Shown piece after piece: positions 33,529-42,580 of a stretch of 64,000 bases of DNA. The translations under genes and the position numbers were made by a program. The DNA is from Pontibacter sp. G13 (GTDB taxonomy: Bacteria; Bacteroidota; Bacteroidia; J057), in contig NZ_CP134696.1 of NCBI RefSeq assembly GCF_031851795.1, positions 620,001-684,000 on the forward strand, in the 5' to 3' direction. The notes under the pieces were generated by a model that was given only the letters and a program-made list of their open reading frames with translations, was not told the origin of the DNA and searched no databases. Within the stretch, counting starts at the first letter, position 1; the number at the start of each line of letters is the position of its first letter.

Positions 33529-34815
33529 CTAGGCCTCTTTGGGCTTCACATTGGCGGGCTTGTATTTCAGGGAAATCAGATACACGACGAGCATAATGAT
33601 TTGCTGCCCGATCAATCCATACATCACGCCCATGAGTCCCCATTCTGCCACAACCGGTTCTGCCAATAACAAACTGAGCACGGTGGTGATTCCATAGGCA
33701 ATGAAAATCGGACGTGTGCGGCCGAGCGTTCTCAACGCAAATCTCAAAGGATAGCCCGGGAAGATGAACACATAAAGTACACAGAAAGCCATCAGCAGGT
33801 AGCTATATTCGCCATATTCCGCCCCATAAATGCCCACGATCAGGGGATGGTGCAAAACCGCCAATACACACAAAATCGCTCCGATCCCCCATGCAGACTT
33901 CCGGGTATTTCTGTTCAGATATTCCCACATGCCTTTTTCCCCTCCTGATCGATAAGCTTGGGCTGCCTTGACGGGCACCATATTTTCCATCGCCAAGAAG
34001 AAGATATGAGAAGCCCCCATCAAGTTTTGGGCGACTTTCAACCCTCCGACCGCAGCCGGTCCCAGTAATGCCGCTGCTGCCAAGATGAAGTAATTGGCCG
34101 AGAAGAACTGCAAGACCGATTTGCCAATCAACCACGACCCCATACTCCAATGCTTCTGAAAAACGGGCATCAAGCTTTTCCAACCAGCCCAGCCCAATCC
34201 CGAAAGTAGGTATCCCAACAGTGCCGCCAATCCAAAGCTCCCGGCCACACTCCAGAAAACAACACGAAGCGTCAAGCCCCCCAAAAAGTAAATAGCCGTA
34301 ACAGTTCCGACAAACCCCACATAGGCCACCATATCTATGATCAACGCATAACCGCTTTTTTGTTGAGCAAAAAACAGCCTCCTGAAATACTCTTGAAACA
34401 AAAAGCTACAGACTGCAAGAGGCAGCACGGGAAACAGGAAGCCAATGCCCCAATCCGGAAACCATTCATCCGCGCCGAACACCAACCCCAATGCCAATAC
34501 GCCCACGATCCCCACGAAAGCCACTTGCAGCACAAAGGTCTGAGCGAGGTAAGCAGGTTTCTCTGATGGCTGAAGAGCAGGAAAAATGCTCATCATGGGT
34601 ACCGAGATCAATGCCTGAAGAAGACTACTGGCAAAAATCACCCCCATCCAGGCCAGACTGTACACCCCATAGGTTTCCACTCCCATAAAGCGGGCCAGCA
34701 AAATAGCGATGGCGAAATTGGAACCGCTTACCATCACTTGATCCGCCAGAATCAATTGAGTCTTGGGATCCATTTTGAGCACGGCATCTTTGAGGGCTAG
34801 CAACTTGGCTTTCAT
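33529..34815 (-). CDS. Wzx-type polysaccharide flippase (MATE/MOP superfamily)
   Basis: The ATG at 34815 (MKAKLLALKDAVLKMD) overlaps the upstream stop as ATGA, so it is preferred over the longer frame from 34932; 428 residues result. About 12 hydrophobic helices are present, with the family-typical N-terminal DQVMVSGSNFAIAILLARFMGVETYGVYSLAW (start of helix 1 and the conserved G-x-E-x-Y-G turn). It should flip lipid-linked repeat units across the inner membrane. Its coupling to the co-polymerase gene supports this. Confidence 0.9.
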   Translation of the reverse strand: MKAKLLALKDAVLKMDPKTQLILADQVMVSGSNFAIAILLARFMGVETYGVYSLAWMGVIFASSLLQALISVPMMSIFPALQPSEKPAYLAQTFVLQVAFVGIVGVLALGLVFGADEWFPDWGIGFLFPVLPLAVCSFLFQEYFRRLFFAQQKSGYALIIDMVAYVGFVGTVTAIYFLGGLTLRVVFWSVAGSFGLAALLGYLLSGLGWAGWKSLMPVFQKHWSMGSWLIGKSVLQFFSANYFILAAAALLGPAAVGGLKVAQNLMGASHIFFLAMENMVPVKAAQAYRSGGEKGMWEYLNRNTRKSAWGIGAILCVLAVLHHPLIVGIYGAEYGEYSYLLMAFCVLYVFIFPGYPLRFALRTLGRTRPIFIAYGITTVLSLLLAEPVVAEWGLMGVMYGLIGQQIIMLVVYLISLKYKPANVKPKEA

Positions 34816-37058
34816 GATTGGGCAGAATCGTTGTAACTGGGCATGGAAAAGGCAAATTGAGGCTTCTTTCGAGGGTTGAGAATCAAAAGCTGGATGGGAC
34901 CGATTCCCCACCCCAATAATTTCTTCCGACATTTTCTAATGCGAGCTTTGGAAGTTCGGTACAGGATGCAGGGAATCAAGGTAAGATCAGCGCGATTCAT
35001 CAATTCTATGGCATCATTCCGCTTCCTTACATCCGGGACTATTACGAACAGATAATCATACTCCTCCTTACAAGCATCGACTTTGGCGAGAAATCGGGGA
35101 TCGTTCAGCAAGGTTGCCGGAGAGATGGGCTGCTCCTGTTTCCCGGCAAACCAGACATCCAGATTGGGAGAAACCGATGGAGTAATCCAAGATCCTTCGT
35201 CAGCATCTCGGAAGTTCCAAATCCCAAGATCGGTATCCATGCCAAACCATTCCTTCATGTTTCCGTCCTCCAATCGAGTCTCGATCAGCAGGGTGCGTTT
35301 CCCGCAAGCAGCGGCGGCCTGTGCCAGATGCGCCATAAGCCGAGTGGCCCCTTGGCCCTTTTTCCAGCCTGCAGCGGTAATGACCTTCACCGAAGGGTCC
35401 ATCGAAAAATAGGTAATCTGGTTGCAGACATCTTGCAACACCTTCCGGGAAGTCGTGGGAAGGTCTGGCAATGTCCCTGCGATGGAATCGGGAAAGCTCA
35501 ATTCCCAATCCGTTTCACGGTTGACACGCCCCCAAGCAAGGCGAGCGAGAAATAGGTACAGGATTCCCTTGAGTAACCCGAAAAAGATCCCCAGTCCTTG
35601 CATGATCGTTCCTTGAGGTTTGATCGGTGCCTGTGGGATGAGTGCCCATTCCAACACGCGGTGAAAGGAAAACTCTGAGGTTTGGGCGACAGCGGCGATA
35701 GAGGCTTTTTCCACCAGCTCGAAATATTCCTTCTCCATCAGTTCCACTTCCCGTTCCAATTCTCGCAGAATATCGGTTCGCAAAGGCAAATCGGAGGTAA
35801 GAGTTTCCAGTTTTCCCAGCTCTTCATTGACGGATCGAAGCTTTTCCCGGTGCGTTTTCAGGGTGCGATCCAAAGCCACCAGCAAGTCCATTCGTTCGGT
35901 CCGCAGCAGGGAATCCATGGCCAACAAGTCGGGATGGATCTCCGTGTAGATTTCTGCCAGTTCCTTTCTGCGAACCAAGTTTCGATGAAATCCTCTCCAA
36001 GCTCTCACGAATGAGGCATCTCCGATTGCTTCGAAATTGAGATCTGGGACAGTTTTGAAATCTTCTTGCTTGAGATATTGGCGGAGCGCATTCATCTCCG
36101 TGAATCCATGAATCAGCCGAATTCGCATGGCTGAGACTTCCTGCTCCTTGTCGAAGATTTCCCCGAGCTCTTTGGAGACTTTTCGCACGCCCAATTCAGA
36201 TTGTACTTCCAGCATTCGAGCCTCAGCAGCTTGAAGCTTCTCCTCCATCAAGGCAGTTTCCGATTCGATGAAATCGAGTGTGGCTCCCGCTTGGGTTTGC
36301 TTATTGTCCACAAAATGGACGATGTAGGTCCTCGCCATAGCATTGGCAACATCGGCTGCTAATTCTGGGACCTCATTCCAAACATAGATATTGATGATGG
36401 GCGTTTTCTCATTCTGCAACCTGACCAGCATATTGGCGAGGATATTGTAAATGTCCATCAGGCCTTCATGACTGTGGATCACCACCTCGTATATGCCCGT
36501 CTTCAATTCCCCGGCAAATGGCCCATTTCGCAGTCTCAACGTGAGATCTCCACGAGGATGCTCATAGGTATCTCCCCATGCTCCCTGCCAATCATGGGAA
36601 CCGAGTTCATCCGCCCACGTAGCCCGGAATTTCCCGTGGTCAGGCAACACTTCGATGTGGATCGGGACATCGAGCCATGAAATTCCACGCAGCTCCCACT
36701 CCAATTTGAAAGGCCACTGTTTGTAGAGATTGTGTTTCCGGTAAGGCCCCACCCGAAAATAACTCGCCTGCACCTCCAATTCCTTCAAAGCCAGCGATAC
36801 AAAATGGTCAGATCGCACGAAGGCCAACTCTGCGAGATATTCCCCCACCCACGAAAACTGCTCGAACTCCTCGATGAATTTAGACTCGGAGGTAGCTTCG
36901 TCACTCAGCTGGATGGTCGATCGGGTCTGATAGATAGGCACGTAGGCTTTCAATTCCTCCCGTGCATTGTACCAGCCATAACTCATCATGATCAGCAAGA
37001 ACCACCAGGCCCGAAAGATGGGGATAAACACCCGTTTGATGTCTCTGGAGTCATTCAT
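34812..37058 (-). CDS. polysaccharide co-polymerase (Wzz/BY-kinase fusion type), kinase domain degenerate
   Basis: 748 residues. An N-terminal membrane helix (about 12-30) is followed by a Wzz-like periplasmic domain with long coiled coils (about 250-460), and a second membrane helix about 480-500. The cytoplasmic domain (about 540-748) corresponds to a BY-type tyrosine kinase, but its active site is broken. The P-loop GWKKGQGAT (564-572) has Ala where the catalytic Lys should be. The Walker A' position reads LLIETRLED instead of IDADxR. The Walker B region (YDYLFVIVPD, about 664-673) lacks the usual Asp. There is no Tyr cluster at the C-terminus. It probably sets chain length as a structural co-polymerase, together with its upstream paralogue, one base away. 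Confidence 0.85.
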   Translation of the reverse strand: MNDSRDIKRVFIPIFRAWWFLLIMMSYGWYNAREELKAYVPIYQTRSTIQLSDEATSESKFIEEFEQFSWVGEYLAELAFVRSDHFVSLALKELEVQASYFRVGPYRKHNLYKQWPFKLEWELRGISWLDVPIHIEVLPDHGKFRATWADELGSHDWQGAWGDTYEHPRGDLTLRLRNGPFAGELKTGIYEVVIHSHEGLMDIYNILANMLVRLQNEKTPIINIYVWNEVPELAADVANAMARTYIVHFVDNKQTQAGATLDFIESETALMEEKLQAAEARMLEVQSELGVRKVSKELGEIFDKEQEVSAMRIRLIHGFTEMNALRQYLKQEDFKTVPDLNFEAIGDASFVRAWRGFHRNLVRRKELAEIYTEIHPDLLAMDSLLRTERMDLLVALDRTLKTHREKLRSVNEELGKLETLTSDLPLRTDILRELEREVELMEKEYFELVEKASIAAVAQTSEFSFHRVLEWALIPQAPIKPQGTIMQGLGIFFGLLKGILYLFLARLAWGRVNRETDWELSFPDSIAGTLPDLPTTSRKVLQDVCNQITYFSMDPSVKVITAAGWKKGQGATRLMAHLAQAAAACGKRTLLIETRLEDGNMKEWFGMDTDLGIWNFRDADEGSWITPSVSPNLDVWFAGKQEQPISPATLLNDPRFLAKVDACKEEYDYLFVIVPDVRKRNDAIELMNRADLTLIPCILYRTSKARIRKCRKKLLGWGIGPIQLLILNPRKKPQFAFSMPSYNDSAQS

Positions 37059-37059
37059 G

Positions 37060-39471
37060 CTACCTTTGATTCCAGATCCGTTTCACATAATTATTCAGCA
37101 TCTTCCGCCGGTCCCCAAATCCAGCTCTCCGGAAACTTCTCCCCCTGGTGGATTCATGCGGCTTCACCCGAGTGAGGTGAAAGAGGACCGCCTTCAACAT
37201 TTTCCTCCTAGCTCCTCCCCCAACCGGTGGAAGCGCGTCCTCATTCAAAGAATATGTCGCCTGAGCGGAAGCTTTTTCCCGTTGGATCAGCAGGACATGG
37301 AGGTCTTCAATCTTGAATCTCTGCATGAGGGATTCCGTCTCGGCGATATCCGCAAACAGCGTGATGTCAGCACGGACCACGAAGAGGTTGAAATCGCAGT
37401 ATTGCATGACCGCAATGCTGTCTCTCACATCTTCAATGGCCGGAAGATTGATGATGATCCGATCGAACTTTTCGCGAAAAGTCTCGATCAAGCGTCGCAT
37501 GTTTCTATGCAAAATCACCAAGGTCGGGATATCGGTCATGGGCTCCCCAGAAGGCAGGAAGAAGAGGTTCTCCTGATCCGTCTCAGCAACGACTTGTTCC
37601 CATTTTGCGGTTTCCTTGACGACTTGCCCCAAGCCACGGACATTTTCACGATGGAAATAACGATGCAGCTCGGGCACATAGAGGTCTGCGTCAATCACCA
37701 GGGTTTTGAGGCCGATGACTGCGAATGATTTGGCCAAATTCAGGGTGACCTTTTCAGCTCCTTCCCTTCGACCGTGGGAGAAAACCGTGATCACTTTGGG
37801 CTCATCTAGCAGCTGAATATTGATCGCCAGATTAATGAAATCCTGCGAAATCATCGACTTGGCTTGGGGGATATGATTGATGGTCGAAATGACCGGACTA
37901 TCCAGGTGGTCCTCAATATCAGAGGGATGAAATACCGAGGCGCGGAGATAATTGTAGAAAAACACGATCCCCAATCCCACGATCATCCCGACCATGACCG
38001 ACATGCCCATGATCAGACCTTTCTGAGGAGAGACGGGCGTTCGGGGGAGTTCTGCGGGTTCGAGCAATTTGTGGAAGGCAATAGTCGCCGCCGCTCCGAT
38101 GGAGGCTTCCGTGCGTTTTTGAAGCAAAAATCCGTACACCTGCTCCAAGGTCAAGAATTGTCTGCGGAGGACCAGCAATTGACGCTCTACATCTGGCAAA
38201 TTGGTGAATTCGGATTCAGCAGATTTCAACTGCGAATCCATGTCATCGAATTTCGCCTGATTGGTACTCAAGGTATTCTGGACACTTCGAACCAGATTAT
38301 TCCTCGTCCGCTCCAACTCCTGCTGAGTTTTCAATACGTCAGGATGCTCGTCAGTGAAATCCACTCGCAATTCCCGAAGGGTAGACCGAAGGGTATTGAT
38401 TTTGGAAATCGCATCCGTAAAGGTGGGGTCTTGGAGCGTCTCGTAATTGGGAGTCAGGGTTTTGCGCTCAATATCCGATTGAAGGTAGCCCAACAGATTC
38501 CGCAGTTCCGTTTGTTGAAGGGAAAGATTCAGCTTGCGCATCTCCAATTCGGTGAGTCGCTTGAGTTGCGCATCGGTCTCCATGGCCAAGTCTACTACCT
38601 GATGTTTGGACTTGAATTCGGCCAACTTTTCCTCCGCGGCCTGAAGTTGTTCTTCCGCGAGGTCTACCTGGCCATTGATGAATTCCAGCGCTTTCCCAGC
38701 CGTTTGTGTCTTGCTATAGATGAAATCCTCGATATAGGTTTCCGCCAAAGTATTGACGACGTCTTGGGCCATTTGAGGCACCTCATGCTTGAACTTGAGC
38801 TTGACAATCGGGACTTCTTTGTCGGGGAGATCTACCGCCAAATTGTGATTGGCATATTGTCCCAAAAGCTTCTGGATGCTATTGATCTTAAACCCAAATT
38901 CCCCTTGATCAAAAGAACCGGGGTTTTCAGCGAGAAAGGTAGCGTTTGGAAGCACCCTAAATTCAATTCCTGACTCCCGGACCCAAGCTCCCAGTTCGGC
39001 GGCTTGATGATACTCCACCCCTTCCTTTTCATACGCCCAAGTGAGCGTTCCTCCGGGCAATAGATTGAAATGAAAGAGGACATCTCTCCAGGTAGAATCC
39101 GAGAGTTTGTATTCGACTTCGAATGGAGCCCCGGGATACAGGAGTCTTGGATTGGATCGGACAAATCGGAATTTGGATAATCGGAGATTGAGTTTTTCCA
39201 CCGTTTTCTTCACCAGATACTTGGACCGCATGACCTCTACCTCGGCAAGTACTTGTCCTGTCTGAGAGAACGCCTCAAACCCTTTCAAGAAGTCGGAAGC
39301 ACCGGTATTCTTGTCATTGATCTGGAGTTTGGCGTGTGCCAAATACATCGGAACGGCATAGTACAAATTGAGATATCCCAATGACCCTCCGATGATTGCA
39401 GCCAACGCGAGTACCCACCACCCTTTGATAAAAGGGCGAAAGAATCGCATTAATTGGCCGTTTGCACTCAT
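37060..39471 (-). CDS. polysaccharide co-polymerase (Wzz/BY-kinase fusion type), kinase domain degenerate, basic tail
   Basis: 803 residues with the same layout as its downstream paralogue: membrane helix about 15-35, Wzz domain, coiled coils (about 260-460, including VDFTDEHPDVLKTQQELE), second helix about 490-510, cytoplasmic kinase-like domain about 540-740. Walker A' is kept (VIDADLYVPELH). The P-loop is distorted (SHGRREGAEKVT, from 565) and Walker B has Asn for Asp (IIINLP, about 672). The C-terminus has no Tyr cluster; instead it ends in a basic stretch (RRKMLKAVL, GRSFRRAGFGDRRKML). It likely controls polymer length without phosphorylating itself. It lies 11 bases after the OPX gene and one base before the second copy. 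Confidence 0.86.
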   Translation of the reverse strand: MSANGQLMRFFRPFIKGWWVLALAAIIGGSLGYLNLYYAVPMYLAHAKLQINDKNTGASDFLKGFEAFSQTGQVLAEVEVMRSKYLVKKTVEKLNLRLSKFRFVRSNPRLLYPGAPFEVEYKLSDSTWRDVLFHFNLLPGGTLTWAYEKEGVEYHQAAELGAWVRESGIEFRVLPNATFLAENPGSFDQGEFGFKINSIQKLLGQYANHNLAVDLPDKEVPIVKLKFKHEVPQMAQDVVNTLAETYIEDFIYSKTQTAGKALEFINGQVDLAEEQLQAAEEKLAEFKSKHQVVDLAMETDAQLKRLTELEMRKLNLSLQQTELRNLLGYLQSDIERKTLTPNYETLQDPTFTDAISKINTLRSTLRELRVDFTDEHPDVLKTQQELERTRNNLVRSVQNTLSTNQAKFDDMDSQLKSAESEFTNLPDVERQLLVLRRQFLTLEQVYGFLLQKRTEASIGAAATIAFHKLLEPAELPRTPVSPQKGLIMGMSVMVGMIVGLGIVFFYNYLRASVFHPSDIEDHLDSPVISTINHIPQAKSMISQDFINLAINIQLLDEPKVITVFSHGRREGAEKVTLNLAKSFAVIGLKTLVIDADLYVPELHRYFHRENVRGLGQVVKETAKWEQVVAETDQENLFFLPSGEPMTDIPTLVILHRNMRRLIETFREKFDRIIINLPAIEDVRDSIAVMQYCDFNLFVVRADITLFADIAETESLMQRFKIEDLHVLLIQREKASAQATYSLNEDALPPVGGGARRKMLKAVLFHLTRVKPHESTRGRSFRRAGFGDRRKMLNNYVKRIWNQR

Positions 39472-39482
39472 TCAGGGTTGTG

Positions 39483-40265
39483 TTAGTTGCTAGGTCTTGT
39501 CAGGGAAATGATCAATGCCGCCGAGGCGAGAATTCCGACAATCGGAACGACAATTCCCGACAAAGACTCTTCTAGGCGCTTTGTACGGCGCTCAGGGATA
39601 TAGAGAATATCTCCACTTTGCATGAGGAGACCAGAAGCTTCCAACGTCCGCACATCGGTCAAATCCACCACGATTTCCTCCATTTCAGGCGTATTGTAGT
39701 TGCGGATCACCTTGATCTGGTTTTTCAGGGCGTATTTGGTAAATCCCCCAGCCTGACCAATCACCTGCACCAAGGATTGTTGTTCTCGCCGTATCTGGTA
39801 GTTTCCGGGCGTATTCACCTCACCCATTACCGTCACAAAATGATTCAGCACCCGCAAATAGACGATGGGAGACTTGATATACTTGGCGTACAATCTATCC
39901 AGATACAGATTGGCCTCACGAACGGTGAGCCCTGCAAGCTTGATGGTCCCGATCAATGGCAAGGATACTTCTCCCCGATGATCGATGGTGATGTATTTTC
40001 CCTCAGCGAGCGTTGATTTGTTGGTACTGAAAGCCGATCCGACCCCCAACTCATCATGTCCCCATATACTGACCGTAATCTTGTCATCCTCCTTGAGCAC
40101 ATGCTCCTTGGATACATCTAGATCTGGACTCACCACTACAGGGGTATCTGTTTCCCGATCTTGAAACAATCGCTGGGTAGTGCATGAATTGACCAGCAAC
40201 GCCAGACCAATCATCCACCATCTTAGGTCGTTTATGAGCCTACCAGCATGATTATTCGATCGCAT
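39483..40265 (-). CDS. OPX/Wza-type polysaccharide export lipoprotein
   Basis: 260 residues. Lipoprotein signal with Cys28 (ALLVNSC); a start at residue 18 is possible. Residues about 55-135 form the Poly_export domain (LKEDDKITVSIWGHDEL, DHRGEVSLPLIGTIKLAGLTV) and about 140-190 an SLBB domain (VTVMGEVNTPGNYQI, SLVQVIGQAGGFTKYA). A C-terminal hydrophobic helix (about 238-256) is typical of Bacteroidota OPX proteins and may anchor it. It forms the outer-membrane or periplasmic part of the export channel with the co-polymerases. First gene of the cluster, divergent from the sigma-factor operon. Confidence 0.93.
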   Translation of the reverse strand: MRSNNHAGRLINDLRWWMIGLALLVNSCTTQRLFQDRETDTPVVVSPDLDVSKEHVLKEDDKITVSIWGHDELGVGSAFSTNKSTLAEGKYITIDHRGEVSLPLIGTIKLAGLTVREANLYLDRLYAKYIKSPIVYLRVLNHFVTVMGEVNTPGNYQIRREQQSLVQVIGQAGGFTKYALKNQIKVIRNYNTPEMEEIVVDLTDVRTLEASGLLMQSGDILYIPERRTKRLEESLSGIVVPIVGILASAALIISLTRPSN

Positions 40266-40475
40266 GAATGAGCAGTACCTGAACGTCTTCCCTCAAAGAA
40301 TCAGGGGATTGTACGGCATTTTAATTCATGCATTAAATATTTCACAATTAATAATAGCTAAGTCCATACAGATCCTTGGCCGGAGGATTTTATCCGCAAT
40401 GAGCGGAAAGGCAAAAAAATTGATCTATTTTAGATTCCCGTTAAACCTCTGGATCACTCAGCTATCTAACCCCAA

Positions 40476-41027
40476 ATGATTGCGTTGAAAGAGACCCATC
40501 TACTGGCTGAATTAAGGGATCCTGCTACCAAAGTGGCGGCATTCGACCGGCTGATCAAAGGCTATCAGGAGGTATTGTACCATCATATTCGGAGGATTGT
40601 CATCAATCACGACGACACCGATGATGTCCTTCAAAACACCCTGATCAAGGCTTGGCAGAATCTGGATAAATTCCGGGGGGACGCCAATATCAAAACTTGG
40701 ATCTACCGGATCGCCACCAATGAAGCCCTGAATTTTCTCAAGAAAAAGAAGCGACAGGCGTTTCAGGAAGTAGAAGACCTTCAAAATGACCTTCGCCATA
40801 GCCTATCTTCTGGCAGGTATGTGGATGGCGATGAGATTCAGATTCGGTTGCAGGAAGCCATTATTGCCTTGCCTGAACGCCAAAAGCTGGTATTCAATCT
40901 TCGATACTTCGATGAGATGCCCTACGATGAAATTTCCAGTATTCTGGGAGTAACCGTGGGTGCGCTCAAGGCTAGTTATCATCACGCTGTCAAAAAGGTT
41001 GAGCATCATTTGAAACGCTATGCATGA
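40476..41027 (+). CDS. ECF-type RNA polymerase sigma factor
   Basis: 183 residues. Region 2 (about 20-90: VINHDDTDDVLQNTLIKAWQNLDKFRGDANIKTWIYRIATNEALNFL) and region 4 (about 125-180: LPERQKLVFNLRYFDEMPYDEISSILGVTVGALKASYHHAVKKVEHHL) are both present, as in sigma-70 family ECF factors. It overlaps the downstream anti-sigma-like gene by 8 bases. With the Spy-like protein it forms a probable envelope-stress operon. Target promoters are unknown; divergence from the OPX gene makes regulation of the polysaccharide cluster possible. Confidence 0.95.
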   Translation: MIALKETHLLAELRDPATKVAAFDRLIKGYQEVLYHHIRRIVINHDDTDDVLQNTLIKAWQNLDKFRGDANIKTWIYRIATNEALNFLKKKKRQAFQEVEDLQNDLRHSLSSGRYVDGDEIQIRLQEAIIALPERQKLVFNLRYFDEMPYDEISSILGVTVGALKASYHHAVKKVEHHLKRYA

Positions 41028-41673
41028 TTCAACTAACTGGGAAAGAATGAACGATCTACACCATCAGCATAACAACCAAGATCCCGAAATTTCCGAGGGA
41101 TCTGTATTGGGCTCCTTGCGAAAACAGCATGTATTCCAACAGCCAGAGGGATACATGGCCCAGATGCGTCAGCGGATGCTGGACATGGCAGAGGATGATT
41201 TGTTGATGCAAGAAGCCCCTCTCCTATCGAGCGTATCCAAGCAATCCATTTTCAAAATTCCAGAAGGATATTTCGAAGGTTTGCATACCGCTTGGAAGGC
41301 CAAAATCAAACCCACTACAGGTCAGGTTGCGAAGATCTTGCCGATGAATGGCCATTGGGCGTCCGTCGTCTGGATGAGTGCTGCAGCGGCTATCACCTTG
41401 TTTCTGATGGTGATCGTGCCACACGAATCCACCCAAAGCGACCTAGATTGGGAGTCCATCGATACAGAGACCCTGTATTCCAGCTTGGAAGAGGAGTGGA
41501 CTTCGGACGCCGATTTGATCTATGAATGGGTGGATGAATCAGCCTTGGCGAGTGTATCTACGCTGGATTTGTCAGATCTGGAGTTGACAGATGAAGAGCT
41601 TTCAAACCTGATGGACGAAATTGACTTAAATGACCTTCAGGAGAGTATATCTTCCGACGAATTTTGGCAATAG
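41020..41673 (+). CDS. putative membrane anti-sigma factor
   Basis: 217 residues with one membrane helix (about 113-133) and an acidic C-terminal domain outside (SLEEEWTSD, LSDLELTDEEL). The N-terminal cytoplasmic part has the motif L-x-S-x-x-K-Q-x-(V/I)-F-x-x-P-E-G-Y twice (about 30-46 and 69-85), as found in Bacteroidota proteins paired with ECF sigma factors. It overlaps the sigma gene by 8 bases, which strongly suggests that it holds that factor inactive. No classical zinc anti-sigma (HxxxCxxC) motif is seen. Confidence 0.75.
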   Translation: MHDSTNWERMNDLHHQHNNQDPEISEGSVLGSLRKQHVFQQPEGYMAQMRQRMLDMAEDDLLMQEAPLLSSVSKQSIFKIPEGYFEGLHTAWKAKIKPTTGQVAKILPMNGHWASVVWMSAAAAITLFLMVIVPHESTQSDLDWESIDTETLYSSLEEEWTSDADLIYEWVDESALASVSTLDLSDLELTDEELSNLMDEIDLNDLQESISSDEFWQ

Positions 41674-41730
41674 CCAAATTCGATTATTTTGACCACCACC
41701 AACACCTTGATATTTGAGAAGATTTTACCC

Positions 41731-42273
41731 ATGAAAAATTTTTGGATATTGACGGGACTGATTGCTTCATTGTGGGCAACACCCATGCAAGCCCAATTCG
41801 AGGATTTAGAGGATGGGCCCAACAAGGAACGGGTAGAGGCGCTTAGAGTAGCCTTTATCACCCAAAAACTGAAACTCACCACCGAAGAGTCCAAAACTTT
41901 TTGGCCTGTATATGAGGAGTTCCAGCAAGAGATGGAGCTACTTCGCGAGGAGCATCGGTCTGTCCGTAAAAAGTTGGAGATCAAATTCAAACGTGCCACG
42001 GATGAAGAGCTTGAAACCCTGATGGAAGAATTCATCAGCTTTCAATTCGAAGAGGCCAAGATCATCGCGACCTATCACGATGAATTCCTCAAAGTGCTCC
42101 CCATCCGTAAAGTCGCACTTCTTTACAAGGCCGAACAAGACTTCAAACGTGAACTCATCAAGGAAATCCGGAACCGGAGCATGAGACCCAACGGACCTCC
42201 CATGGGACGTTCACCACGTACTGGACCAGGAGGACCGGGAACAGGACCGAGAGGGGGAGGTTTACGCCCTTAG
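41731..42273 (+). CDS. Spy/CpxP-like periplasmic stress protein
   Basis: The preferred start is ATG 41731 (MKNFWILTGLIASLWATPMQAQ), giving a signal peptide and 180 residues; the open frame extends 14 codons upstream. The mature part is helical, with the family pattern LTTEESKTFWPVYEEFQQEME and long charged helices, as in LTXXQ-type Spy/CpxP or zinc-resistance-associated proteins. The tail is Gly/Pro/Arg-rich (RTGPGGPGTGPRGGG). It probably acts as a periplasmic chaperone or signal modulator for the ECF operon. Confidence 0.8.
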   Translation: MKNFWILTGLIASLWATPMQAQFEDLEDGPNKERVEALRVAFITQKLKLTTEESKTFWPVYEEFQQEMELLREEHRSVRKKLEIKFKRATDEELETLMEEFISFQFEEAKIIATYHDEFLKVLPIRKVALLYKAEQDFKRELIKEIRNRSMRPNGPPMGRSPRTGPGGPGTGPRGGGLRP

Positions 42274-42304
42274 TCCGTTTCTACATGCTGATGAATTTTC
42301 CGAT

Positions 42305-42336
42305 AGGAGGCGCTCCCCACAGTGCCTCCTTTTTTT
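42305..42336 (+). terminator. terminator of the ECF sigma operon
   Basis: Arms AGGAGGCGCT (42305-42314) and AGTGCCTCCT (42321-42330) pair over 10 bp with one G-U pair and loop CCCCAC, followed by seven T. It starts 32 bases after the Spy-like stop. Confidence 0.88.
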
Positions 42337-42500
42337 GATGAGTGTGATAGAATCCGGTATTTCTCGACCGAAGAAGAGCATTGGAGGTCAAAAGCGGTGT
42401 CCCATCCTTCCAATCCACACCCAAACCTCCCAAAAGGCAATCTCCTTATACCAAGCACTTTATGATGTATCGGTAGGTACAGAACTTTTTACCTCTTGAC

Positions 42501-42539
42501 CAAAATAAATCAGGCGATGTGGAAATTCCACATCGCCTG
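42501..42539 (-). terminator. terminator of the DUF349 gene
   Basis: Near-perfect palindrome CAGGCGATGTGGAA (42511-42524), one base, TTCCACATCGCCTG (42526-42539). On the minus strand it is followed by ATTTATTTTGG. It lies about 40 bases past the DUF349 stop at 42581. Confidence 0.82.
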
Positions 42540-42580
42540 TATTTGTACCCATCAGGGATTTTATCTGATCTAGGGGAGGC

